From positions 1 to 60,972 of the forward strand of contig JAEINK010000028.1 of NCBI GenBank assembly GCA_016342585.1: DNA of 60,972 nt, read 5' to 3'. Each line of letters begins with the position of its first letter. The stretch's first letter is position 1. This stretch comes from Spirochaetales bacterium (GTDB taxonomy: Bacteria; Spirochaetota; Spirochaetia; UBA9216). Both the position numbers and the translations under genes were made by a program. The notes below the pieces were generated by a model. The model worked only from the letters and a program-made list of their open reading frames with translations. It ran no database searches and was not told where the DNA came from. Below are positions 34,848-42,963 of the stretch, piece after piece.

Positions 34848-37130
34848 ATGGAATTCAATGAAATAGGAAAATCAGTCAATCGGTTTGACGCCGCTGCTAA
34901 GGTCACCGGGAAAGCAAAATATGCCTCGGATTTCCATCTGCGGGATATGCTTGTGGCCGGGGTTCTTCGGTCAACCATAGCCCATGGGCGGGTTGTGAAG
35001 ATTGATACGAGCACCGCCCGGGCATTGAAGGGGGTTGAGGCTGTTATTACTTTTGAAGATGTTCCAGACCATAAATTCCCCACGGCGGGCCACCCCTGGT
35101 CCACCGAATCTTCCCATCAGGATATTGCCGATCGAAACTTACTGACCGGTCATATCCGCTATTATGGCGATGAGATTGCCGCCGTCATAGCCAGTGATGA
35201 GATAACCATGAGACGGGCCCTCCGGCTCATCGAAGTGGAGTATGAAGAGTATCCTGTTATCCTCACCGTGGAGGATGCCCTGGCTGAGGGGGCTCCAGAG
35301 ATTCATGAAGGGACAGGAAATCTAGTCGGGCGGATGAATTATGAGTTCGGTGATGTCGAATCGGCTTTCGCCGGAGCGGATCTGATTGTCGAGGGTGAGT
35401 ATGAAACCCGGACGGTCCAGCATTGTGCTATGGAGAATCACAACTCCTACGCCTATCTGGATGAGAACAACAGGCTAACCATAGTCTCCTCTACTCAGAT
35501 CCCCCATATCGTCCGGCGGATAGTCGGACAGGCTCTTGAGAAACCGGTTCATGAGATCCGGGTGATCAAACCCTACATCGGCGGCGGATTTGGTTCCAAG
35601 CAGGATGCCTGTGTAGAGCCCCTCAACGCCTACCTCTCTCTGGCTGTCGGCGGCAGACCCGTCCGGCTGGAGATGACCCGGGAAGAGTCCATCATCGGGA
35701 CCCGGGTGCGTCACGCCGTAAAATATAAGATGAAAACCGGTGTAATGAAGGATGGGCGGATTGTCGCGAGGCAGGCGATTCTGAAGGTGGCCAAAGGGGC
35801 TTATGCCTCTCATGGGATCTCTCCTACGGCAAAACAGGGCACCGCCTTTCTACAGCTTTATAAGACCGAAAATGTAAAGTTCGATCTCACTTCAGTTTAC
35901 AGCAATGCCCCGGCCGCCGGGGCCATGCGTGCCTATGGGATCCCCCAGATAAACTTTGCCATGGAAACCCATATGGATGATGTTGCCCTGAAACTGGGAC
36001 TGGAACCCCTTGAATTTCGAAAGTTGAACCAGGTAGATGTGGGGTACAGGGATCCCAAGGCAAAACTTGAGATCCTCACCTGCGGCCTTTCCGAATGTCA
36101 GGCCCGGGGGATGGAGCTCATCGGCTGGGATGAGAAGCGAAAGAAATATGCGAACCAGACAGGGGATATCCGTCGTGGGGTGGGAATGGCCCAGTTCTCC
36201 TATGGAACAGGGACCTATCCTGTTTGCCTCGAAATTGCCGGTGCCCGTTTAATCTTACGGCCCGACGGCTCTATTCACATGCAGGTGGGCGCTACAGAGA
36301 TTGGTCAGGGATCGGATACAGTCCTGTCACAGATGGCGGCGGAGGTCCTTGGGATTCCAACCAGTATGGTTCTCCTCCAATCCACCACTGATTCGGATAC
36401 CTCTCCTTTTGATACGGGGGCTTATGCCTCCAGGCAGACCTATGTTTCCGGTGCGGCTGTTAAAAAGGCGGCCATGGAATGTAGGGGAAAAATCCTCAAG
36501 GCTGTTGAGATAAGATGGGATATCCCCGTAGAACAACTGGATATTCGTGATGCTGTAATTGTAGAATCCGCAACAGGGAAGGCCATTGTGACTCTTCCTG
36601 ATTTAGCCCTGGATACCTATTATAACAGGGAATTATCCGCACCCATTTCAGCGGAGACCTCTTTTCAGACAAAATCCAATGCCCTCTCATTCGGTGTAAC
36701 CTTTACTGAGGTCGAGGTTGATATGAAAACCGGCCTGGTGACGGTGATAGAATTGTACAATGTTCACGATTCCGGGATAATCATTAACCGGCAACTGGCC
36801 GAAGGGCAGGTCCTGGGGGGGATCAGTATGGGGTTGGGATATGCCCTGACCGAAGAGTTGAAACTTCATCCGGAGACGGGGAAGCCCCTGAATAACAACC
36901 TTCTGGATTACAAACTCCCCACCATGATGGATACACCTCTGCTTGGGGTGGATTTTGTTGAGACCTTTGAGCCTACAGGCCCCTTCGGGAACAAATCTCT
37001 GGGGGAACCCCCCACAATCTCTCCCGCCCCGGCTATCAGAAATGCTGTTCTTCATGCAACAGGGATTGGTTTTAATTCAATCCCCATGGATCCTCAGAGG
37101 GTATTTGAAGGAGTGAAAAAGAATGTTTGA
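34848..37130 (+). CDS. xdhA: Xanthine dehydrogenase-type molybdenum-binding subunit XdhA
   Basis: 760 residues, a molybdopterin-binding hydroxylase subunit. Seen: NRFDAAAKVTGKAKYASDF at the start, GGGFGSKQDAC (molybdopterin loop), AGAMRAYGIPQINFAMETHMD, GATEIGQGSDTVL, and the C-terminal active-site glutamate region GNKSLGEPPTISPAPAIRNAV. It oxidises a purine such as hypoxanthine or xanthine with water as oxygen donor. Start 34848 follows a GGGAGG element; the longer frame from 34791 has no support. xdhB overlaps by 8 bases, and xdhC follows, giving a complete three-subunit enzyme. Confidence 0.92.
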   Translation: MEFNEIGKSVNRFDAAAKVTGKAKYASDFHLRDMLVAGVLRSTIAHGRVVKIDTSTARALKGVEAVITFEDVPDHKFPTAGHPWSTESSHQDIADRNLLTGHIRYYGDEIAAVIASDEITMRRALRLIEVEYEEYPVILTVEDALAEGAPEIHEGTGNLVGRMNYEFGDVESAFAGADLIVEGEYETRTVQHCAMENHNSYAYLDENNRLTIVSSTQIPHIVRRIVGQALEKPVHEIRVIKPYIGGGFGSKQDACVEPLNAYLSLAVGGRPVRLEMTREESIIGTRVRHAVKYKMKTGVMKDGRIVARQAILKVAKGAYASHGISPTAKQGTAFLQLYKTENVKFDLTSVYSNAPAAGAMRAYGIPQINFAMETHMDDVALKLGLEPLEFRKLNQVDVGYRDPKAKLEILTCGLSECQARGMELIGWDEKRKKYANQTGDIRRGVGMAQFSYGTGTYPVCLEIAGARLILRPDGSIHMQVGATEIGQGSDTVLSQMAAEVLGIPTSMVLLQSTTDSDTSPFDTGAYASRQTYVSGAAVKKAAMECRGKILKAVEIRWDIPVEQLDIRDAVIVESATGKAIVTLPDLALDTYYNRELSAPISAETSFQTKSNALSFGVTFTEVEVDMKTGLVTVIELYNVHDSGIIINRQLAEGQVLGGISMGLGYALTEELKLHPETGKPLNNNLLDYKLPTMMDTPLLGVDFVETFEPTGPFGNKSLGEPPTISPAPAIRNAVLHATGIGFNSIPMDPQRVFEGVKKNV

Positions 37131-37992
37131 TTTTAAAGGATATAAGGACGCCTCCTCCATTGAGGAGGCTGTAAAAATATTGAAAGATGCTCCCGAAGCC
37201 GAGGTGATTGCGGGAGGTTCGGATCTTCTCATCGAACTCCGGGATGAACCCCGGGCGGATCTGCTCCTTGTCAGTCTGCGGAAGATCGAAGCGGTTCATC
37301 AAATAACTATGGATGAGGGGGGTGAAATCGCCATCGGGTCCATGGTGACCTTCGACAGGATGGAGAAGGATGAGTTTATAATGACCCATCTCCCCGTCCT
37401 CGGGGAAGCCGGAGGAACCATTGGAGGGCCTCAGCTCAGGCGGGTTGCTACTCTGGGCGGTAATGTCTGCAATGGCGCCGTCAGTGGTGATTCAGCTACC
37501 CCCCTTTTCTGTTACAATGCAAGACTTGAAATCGCCGGTCCCGAAGGGTATCGAACGATCCCTGTTTCCGAGTTCTATCTGGGACCCGGGAAAACCGATC
37601 TTAAAAAAGGAGAGATCCTTGTCCGGATTTTGATCGCCAAAAAGGATTATGAAGGATTCGGAGGGAATTATATAAAGTTCAGCCGGAGAAAGGCTCTGGA
37701 TATTGCCAACCTTGGCGCAACAGCCCTTTGTAAGGTAAAGGATGGCAGGTTTTCCGAGGTAAGGATTGCCCTTGGTGTTGCCGCCCCGGTACCTATTCGT
37801 TGTCCGGGAGCAGAAAATTTTGCTGAAGGGCTTGAGGTCACTGATGACAATATGAAGGCTATCGGGCAGAGGGCTGTAGACGATGCCCGGCCCCGGGACT
37901 CCTGGCGAGCGTCAAAGGCCTTCAGGCAACAGCTCATCGAAGTCTGTACTGAAAGGGCACTTAAGGCCGGAGCCGATTTGGCGGGGAAATGA
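37123..37992 (+). CDS. xdhB: Xanthine dehydrogenase FAD-binding subunit XdhB
   Basis: 289 residues. FAD loops AEVIAGGSDLLIEL and QLRRVATLGGNVCNGAVSGDSATP are canonical, and the C-terminal CO dehydrogenase flavoprotein domain spans about 180-285. It passes electrons from the [2Fe-2S] subunit XdhC to NAD+ or another acceptor. Its start lies inside the end of xdhA (8-base overlap), with GGAG about 10 bases upstream, so translation is coupled. Confidence 0.92.
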   Translation: MFDFKGYKDASSIEEAVKILKDAPEAEVIAGGSDLLIELRDEPRADLLLVSLRKIEAVHQITMDEGGEIAIGSMVTFDRMEKDEFIMTHLPVLGEAGGTIGGPQLRRVATLGGNVCNGAVSGDSATPLFCYNARLEIAGPEGYRTIPVSEFYLGPGKTDLKKGEILVRILIAKKDYEGFGGNYIKFSRRKALDIANLGATALCKVKDGRFSEVRIALGVAAPVPIRCPGAENFAEGLEVTDDNMKAIGQRAVDDARPRDSWRASKAFRQQLIEVCTERALKAGADLAGK

Positions 37993-38049
37993 GATGGTAC
38001 AGAATCTTTTGATCGGAGCGGTAAGGTAATGCAAGGTAAGGAGCCAATA

Positions 38050-38529
38050 ATGAGCAGCACTTTGAAAAAGATTAAATTTACAGTAAATGGAAGGGAACTG
38101 GAACTTGAAATTGATATAAGGGAATCCCTTCTCGATATATTGCGGGACAGGCTTGAACTGACCGGCGCGAAGAGGGGATGTGAAGTCGGCGAGTGTGGCG
38201 CCTGTACTGTCATGGTGAATGGTGAGCCTGTGGACTCCTGTATATATCTGGGTGTTTGGGCCGAAGGAAAAGAGATTATCACCGTGGAAGGCCTTTCTGC
38301 AAAAGGGGAGCTTACTGCCATGCAGCAATCCTTCATAGATGAAGGGGCCGTCCAATGCGGATTCTGTACCCCCGGCCTGGTTGTCAGTGCTACAGCGTTG
38401 GAGTCTGGACATAAAAAGATGAGTGGTGACGAGATAAAACGGGAACTTTCTGGCCACCTTTGCCGCTGCACGGGGTATAAACAGATTTCTACTGCTGTTG
38501 ATAAGGTTATAAATAAAAAAGAACCCTGA
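38050..38529 (+). CDS. xdhC: Xanthine dehydrogenase [2Fe-2S] subunit XdhC
   Basis: 159 residues from ATG 38050, which has AAGGAG 6 bases upstream (a frame from 38029 is longer by seven residues). All eight cluster cysteines are present: CEVGECGACTV plus the Cys of DSCIYLGVW for the plant-ferredoxin-like cluster, and CGFCTPG with HLCRCTGY for the helical-bundle cluster. It relays electrons from XdhA to XdhB. Last gene of the cluster; a 120-base gap with a TATAAT-like sequence separates it from the next unit. Confidence 0.93.
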   Translation: MSSTLKKIKFTVNGRELELEIDIRESLLDILRDRLELTGAKRGCEVGECGACTVMVNGEPVDSCIYLGVWAEGKEIITVEGLSAKGELTAMQQSFIDEGAVQCGFCTPGLVVSATALESGHKKMSGDEIKRELSGHLCRCTGYKQISTAVDKVINKKEP

Positions 38530-38649
38530 AAAATCGAATTTTCATTTGAAATTGCAGTTATAATGAAATAGTCTTCTTATAGAGGAATTTATTGAATAAA
38601 TAATTATCTAGAGATTTTTGTTCGATATCATCCTCTGGAGACTAAAATA

Positions 38650-39192
38650 ATGAATAATAAAAAAAATCCAGTATTCGACAATCTTATTTTTGCTTTTCTC
38701 TATTGGGGTATATCTCATCTTAACTGGCTCCTTTTTTCCCGTGTGGGGATCCTCCCCATGCCTATATGGCCAGCCGCGGGACTCGCATTTGTGGGGGCTT
38801 TTTATAGAGGTTGGAAAATTGCTCCCGGAATTGCTCTTGGGACCTTTCTCTCCAATTATATCTCCCTTGGGGCCCCCCTTCTGTATGCTCTTTTGATTCC
38901 GGTTATGAATACCCTGGGACCTCTTGTGGGGGCTGCTCTTGCCCGCCGGAAAGTATCCCTGGAACTTAACTTAATCCACATTGAAGATGTCCTGGTAATT
39001 TTTATTTCCGGAATATTGATTGTGCCTCTGTTAACGGCCACGGGGGGAATCGGGTTCAAATGGATGCTGGGATTGCTTCCTGCCGAGGTGTTGGTTACAT
39101 CCTGGTTAAAATGGTTTGTCGCTCATCTTTCAGGAACCCTGCTCATTGGGATTCCTCTTTTTGCATGGGTGAGGGTTGGTCGACAGAGGTGA
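38650..39192 (+). CDS. MASE1-like integral membrane sensory protein
   Basis: 180 residues with about five membrane helices. The segment LPMPIWPAAGLAFVGAFYRGWKIAPGIALGTFLSN is characteristic of MASE1, a membrane sensor normally fused to kinase, GGDEF or PAS outputs. Here it ends without an output domain, and the histidine kinase starts 18 bases later with its own two membrane helices. GGAGA lies 8 bases before the ATG. It is either a split sensor partnering the kinase or a shortened relic; both read as intact frames. Confidence 0.75.
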   Translation: MNNKKNPVFDNLIFAFLYWGISHLNWLLFSRVGILPMPIWPAAGLAFVGAFYRGWKIAPGIALGTFLSNYISLGAPLLYALLIPVMNTLGPLVGAALARRKVSLELNLIHIEDVLVIFISGILIVPLLTATGGIGFKWMLGLLPAEVLVTSWLKWFVAHLSGTLLIGIPLFAWVRVGRQR

Positions 39193-39210
39193 TGGTGAGG
39201 GGGAAAAATA

Positions 39211-40647
39211 ATGAAAAGTAAGGCAGGGATTTTACCTATTGGTTTATGGATAGGGATTCTTCTCTCTGCTGCGATCTGGGTGACCGATTCTCTTTTTGGG
39301 TTCCTCTGGTTCAATGAGGAGGGAAAAGGATTTCTCTTTTACTTTTTTCCGATAAATCAGCCTCATGAAATGATTCAGAGATTTTTTTCTACAATGGTTC
39401 TCATTTTAAGTGGGTTGGTGGTTTCCAGGATATTTGAGCAGCTGATCATCGGACAGAAAGAGACAAAAAAGCTAAGAAAATATCTTCAGAATATTGTCGA
39501 CTCTATGCCCTCTATGCTTATTGGGGTTAATCCCGAATGCCGGATTACCCTGTGGAATGCAGAGGCTGAGAAGATAATTGGAATATCTTCGGAAAATGTG
39601 ATCGATAAGGAGCTTTCTGCTGTTTTTCCAGAATTAGGTGTAGAGAAGGAACGGATTATTGATTCTATTGAAAATAAATTGCCCTTTACCGAAAGAAAAC
39701 GGCTATTCCAGACAGACCGTGGGCAGGTCTATCGTGATGTGACCCTTTTTCCATTAATTGCCAACGGAATACAGGGCGCTGCTCTCAGGATAACCGATGT
39801 GACTGAACAGGTTAAACTGGAAGAGATTATGGTCCAATCTGAACGGATGCTATCGGTTGGAGGCCTTGCGGCGGGTATGGCTCATGAAATCAATAATCCT
39901 CTGGCGGGAATCATGCAGACCGCCAATGTTATGAAGAACAGGCTGTGTTCAGATTCAATCATTCCTGCCAATATTAAGGCTGCCGGGGAGGTCGGGGTGG
40001 ATATGAATAATATCTGCCTGTTCATGGAGAAGCGGGGAATCCCCAGGATGATCGATAATATTCTCGAGTCGGGAAGCAGACTGGCGGAAATAGTGACCAA
40101 TATGCTCAGTTTCGCCCGGAAAGATGGAGAACGGAAATCTACTTACAGCCTTTCCAGTTTGATAGATAAAACAATTGATTTGGCTGCTACCGATTATGAT
40201 CTTAAAAAAGAGTATGACTTTAAACTAATCGAAATCATAAAAGAGTATGACGATGGGGTTCCGCCTGTTCCTTGTGATAAAGGGAAAATCCAGCAGGTGC
40301 TGTTGAATATATTACGAAACGGGGCGGAGGCCATGCAGGAAGGGGGGACAAAGCAGCCCCGGTTTACCGTCAGGGTTAAGTATGAACCAGGTTGTCGATG
40401 TTCCTGTTTTGAGATTGAGAATAATGGTCCGGGATTAGATACAGAAGTAAGAAAACGGATATTTGAACCCTTCTTTACAACCAAGCCTGTGGGGATGGGG
40501 ACAGGGCTCGGTATGAGTGTCTCCTATTTTATAATAAACAATGATCATGGCGGCGATATAAGTGTCATATCAGAACCTGAAGGCGGGGTGAAATTCATCA
40601 TTCGTCTTCCCGTTGAAGGTAAGATTAATACATTGAAAACTTCTTAG
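39211..40647 (+). CDS. PAS-domain sensor histidine kinase
   Basis: 478 residues: two N-terminal membrane helices (about 7-32 and 58-78), a PAS domain (about 90-200; IVDSMPSMLIGVNPECRITLWN), a HisKA box with phosphoacceptor H225 (GGLAAGMAHEINNPLAG), and a HATPase domain with NILRNGAEAM, ENNGPGLDTEV, FFTTKPVGMGTGLGMSVSYFII. All catalytic boxes are intact. No response regulator lies nearby, so its partner is encoded elsewhere. AGGGGG lies before the ATG. It probably receives its signal through the MASE1-like protein encoded immediately upstream. Confidence 0.9.
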   Translation: MKSKAGILPIGLWIGILLSAAIWVTDSLFGFLWFNEEGKGFLFYFFPINQPHEMIQRFFSTMVLILSGLVVSRIFEQLIIGQKETKKLRKYLQNIVDSMPSMLIGVNPECRITLWNAEAEKIIGISSENVIDKELSAVFPELGVEKERIIDSIENKLPFTERKRLFQTDRGQVYRDVTLFPLIANGIQGAALRITDVTEQVKLEEIMVQSERMLSVGGLAAGMAHEINNPLAGIMQTANVMKNRLCSDSIIPANIKAAGEVGVDMNNICLFMEKRGIPRMIDNILESGSRLAEIVTNMLSFARKDGERKSTYSLSSLIDKTIDLAATDYDLKKEYDFKLIEIIKEYDDGVPPVPCDKGKIQQVLLNILRNGAEAMQEGGTKQPRFTVRVKYEPGCRCSCFEIENNGPGLDTEVRKRIFEPFFTTKPVGMGTGLGMSVSYFIINNDHGGDISVISEPEGGVKFIIRLPVEGKINTLKTS

Positions 40648-40660
40648 ACCATCGTTTTCC

Positions 40661-40688
40661 TTGTATTTCCTCTCCCTCGTGTTATATT
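40661..40688 (+). promoter_or_regulatory. Candidate leaderless promoter of NatAB-type exporter
   Basis: TTGTAT (40661-40666), 16 bp, TATATT (40683-40688), then 7 bases to the ATG at 40696. The AAGGA between -10 and ATG is too close (2 bases) to serve as a normal Shine-Dalgarno and would lie upstream of the predicted +1. Confidence 0.5.
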
Positions 40689-40695
40689 AAGGATT

Positions 40696-41598
40696 ATGAT
40701 AGAAGTTAAGTCAATTCACAAAAACTATGAAAATATTAAGGCCGTAGAAAATCTTTCCATGTCTGTTAACCCCGGTGAAATCTATGGGATTATTGGGCCG
40801 AATGGTGCCGGAAAATCAACAACATTAAGAATGATTTTGAATATCATATCCTGTGATCAGGGTGAGATCCTTTTTGATGGTAAAACCATCAGTGAGGATG
40901 ATAAAAATCGGATTGGTTATCTGCCCGAGGAACGGGGGTTATACAAGAAATCGGATGTAAAATCCTTGCTTCGACTTCTTGGAGAGTTAAAGGGGTGTGA
41001 GCGTAGTTTTCTTGATAAGCGGATTAACTATTGGCTTGAGAGGTTCGACCTCCTTAACTGGAAGGATCGGAAGGCTGAAGAGCTTTCCAAAGGGATGGCC
41101 CAGAAGATCCAGTTTATCTCTTCCATTATTCATGAGCCGGAAATCATTATTCTTGATGAACCTTTCTCCGGTTTGGATCCTGTGAGTTCCGATGAGCTTC
41201 GTGATATCGTGGCGGAACTAAAAAATGATAACCGGGTAATAATTTTCTGTACACATATCATGGAGCAGGCTGAAAAGATATGTGATAAAATTCTTCTCCT
41301 GAACAAAGGGAAAGTCGTGGTTCAGGGGCCTCTTGATCAAGTTAAAAGGGAACATGGCTCCAATTCTGTTTATCTGGAGTTTGACGGGGATGGTGATTTT
41401 TTGAAGAGTCTCCCCCAGGTTGTAAAGCTTATCCAGTATCCCCGGGCCTTTGAGATAGAATTGATCGATGAACCCGGGGCTTCGGATGAACTGCTTAAAA
41501 GGGCTGTAGAGAAATTATCCATTTCCAGATTTGAAATCAAAAGGCCTTCCCTCCATAAAATATTTATTGATATGGTTGGAAAGGGGGAGATCCTGTAA
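40696..41598 (+). CDS. ABC transporter ATP-binding protein, NatA type
   Basis: 300 residues: Walker A GPNGAGKST, signature LSKGMAQKIQF, Walker B IIILDEPFSGLDP, H-loop FCTHIMEQAEKICD, and a C-terminal extension (about 210-300) typical of NatA/DUF4162 proteins. It energises the ABC-2 type permease encoded next, which overlaps by one base. NatAB systems export Na+ or other cations/xenobiotics; the substrate here is not known. Confidence 0.88.
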   Translation: MIEVKSIHKNYENIKAVENLSMSVNPGEIYGIIGPNGAGKSTTLRMILNIISCDQGEILFDGKTISEDDKNRIGYLPEERGLYKKSDVKSLLRLLGELKGCERSFLDKRINYWLERFDLLNWKDRKAEELSKGMAQKIQFISSIIHEPEIIILDEPFSGLDPVSSDELRDIVAELKNDNRVIIFCTHIMEQAEKICDKILLLNKGKVVVQGPLDQVKREHGSNSVYLEFDGDGDFLKSLPQVVKLIQYPRAFEIELIDEPGASDELLKRAVEKLSISRFEIKRPSLHKIFIDMVGKGEIL

Positions 41599-42812
41599 TG
41601 AGAAAAACGCTCATAATGGCTAAGTTTAATTTTAAGAATACCGTTCAGTCCCGTGTCTTTATTATAATCACGCTCATCGGTCCCTTCTTAATTCTCGCCT
41701 TGACTGTTCTTCCGGGCCTGCTGACCGAGAAGAGTATGACTGTGAAAGAGGGAACCCGGATCGGGCTTGTTGATGTAAATCCTGCCCTTAAGAGGCAGCT
41801 TGATTCATCAATGAGGACGCTTTTCATTTTTCAGGATTTTAATACTGCCGAAGAAGTTAAAGTAGGGATTGATGCGGAGAATCTGTCAGGTGGAGTGGTG
41901 GCTTTTAACGGAGGGGAGAGTTTTCTCTATCTTTCCCGAACGGCAACCGATATTGTTACTTTTGAAACACTTAAGAGTGTGATAAACCGAATGGTGATAG
42001 GAACCCGTCTGGAAGAGGCGGGTTTGGATTCGGCATATATTGATGAATTAAGTCGGGAGCCTGCCTGGTCTCAGCAGAAGGCCTCCTCTGGAGAGGGGGA
42101 AGAGGAACAGGATTTTGTCAGTTATCTGTATACCTCTCTCGGATTTGTAATGCTTCTCTATATGACAACCCTCTTGTATGGTCAAATGATTGGCCGATCG
42201 GTGGTCGTCGAAAAAACTTCCAAGACTGTTGAGGTTATGCTCTCATCGGTTCGCCCTTCGGAGTTGATGTTCGGGAAAATCCTTGGTTTGGGTCTGGCTG
42301 GCCTGGTTCAGTATCTTTTCTGGATTGGGCTATCTTTACTGATTATCCTTGTCCTCGGCCCTGCTTTGAATATTTCACTGCCGGCATCAATTCGTCCGGC
42401 AAGTATGGGGTATCTCTTTCTCTTTTTCATTCTGGCATTTTTCCTTTACTCCTCCATTTATGCGGCCATCGGGGCCGCTTCGGAGGATGAGCAGCATATG
42501 GGCCAGTTAGGGTGGCCCCTCATCATATTCCTTGTTATCCCGATGGTCCTCGTTTCTACATTGGTAGCCAATCCGGAGGGGCTCCTTACAAAGATCCTCT
42601 CCTTCTTCCCTTTGACAGCACCGACTGTCATGCTGATCCGGGTTCTTGTTCAGATGCCGGCTCTATGGGAATTAGGATTATTCCTGATCATTATGATTGT
42701 ATCCATTGTCCTGGCTGTTGTCGGGAGTGGTAAAATATTCAGGCTGGGAATTCTTCTGTCGGGAAAAAAGATGTCTATTCGTGAGGTCCTGAAGCTTCTT
42801 CGTCAGGCATAA
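41598..42812 (+). CDS. ABC-2 type permease, NatB type
   Basis: 404 residues with one N-terminal membrane helix (about 20-40), a large extracytoplasmic region (about 45-180), and a cluster of five or six helices in the C-terminal half, including the conserved VVVEKTSKTVEVMLSSVRPSELMFGKILG stretch of the ABC-2/NatB family. It forms the membrane channel of the exporter with the preceding ATPase. Start overlaps the ATPase stop by one base. A strong bidirectional terminator follows. Confidence 0.87.
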   Translation: MRKTLIMAKFNFKNTVQSRVFIIITLIGPFLILALTVLPGLLTEKSMTVKEGTRIGLVDVNPALKRQLDSSMRTLFIFQDFNTAEEVKVGIDAENLSGGVVAFNGGESFLYLSRTATDIVTFETLKSVINRMVIGTRLEEAGLDSAYIDELSREPAWSQQKASSGEGEEEQDFVSYLYTSLGFVMLLYMTTLLYGQMIGRSVVVEKTSKTVEVMLSSVRPSELMFGKILGLGLAGLVQYLFWIGLSLLIILVLGPALNISLPASIRPASMGYLFLFFILAFFLYSSIYAAIGAASEDEQHMGQLGWPLIIFLVIPMVLVSTLVANPEGLLTKILSFFPLTAPTVMLIRVLVQMPALWELGLFLIIMIVSIVLAVVGSGKIFRLGILLSGKKMSIREVLKLLRQA

Positions 42813-42840
42813 TTTATCAGGTTGAAAATGAGGTGCCGAA

Positions 42841-42873
42841 AAAAAATCAGCTCCTTAGTTGAGCTGATTTTTT
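42841..42873. terminator. Bidirectional terminator between natB-type and deaD genes
   Basis: A perfect 13-bp stem (42841-42853 with 42861-42873; core TCAGCTC/GAGCTGA) with a 7-base loop is flanked by A-run on the left and T-run on the right, so it can stop transcripts from both convergent genes. Confidence 0.9.
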
Positions 42874-42963
42874 ATATTTAACGAGGTGAGTTCAAGAATG
42901 AAGGTTTTTGAAAGCGCCTCGTTGTATTGATTTTTTAGGAAAAGGTGAACCCTGTGTAAAGAT

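Noticed and set aside
37668..38471. 267-residue Ser-rich minus-strand frame opposite xdhB/xdhC
   Set aside because: Composition is typical of an antisense shadow; the plus-strand genes have complete cofactor motifs.
21477..38529. Selenocysteine codons in the selenium-linked hydroxylase genes
   Set aside because: All genes read through to normal-length ends without in-frame TGA, and family motifs are uninterrupted. Selenium, if used, would be as a cofactor-bound atom, not Sec.
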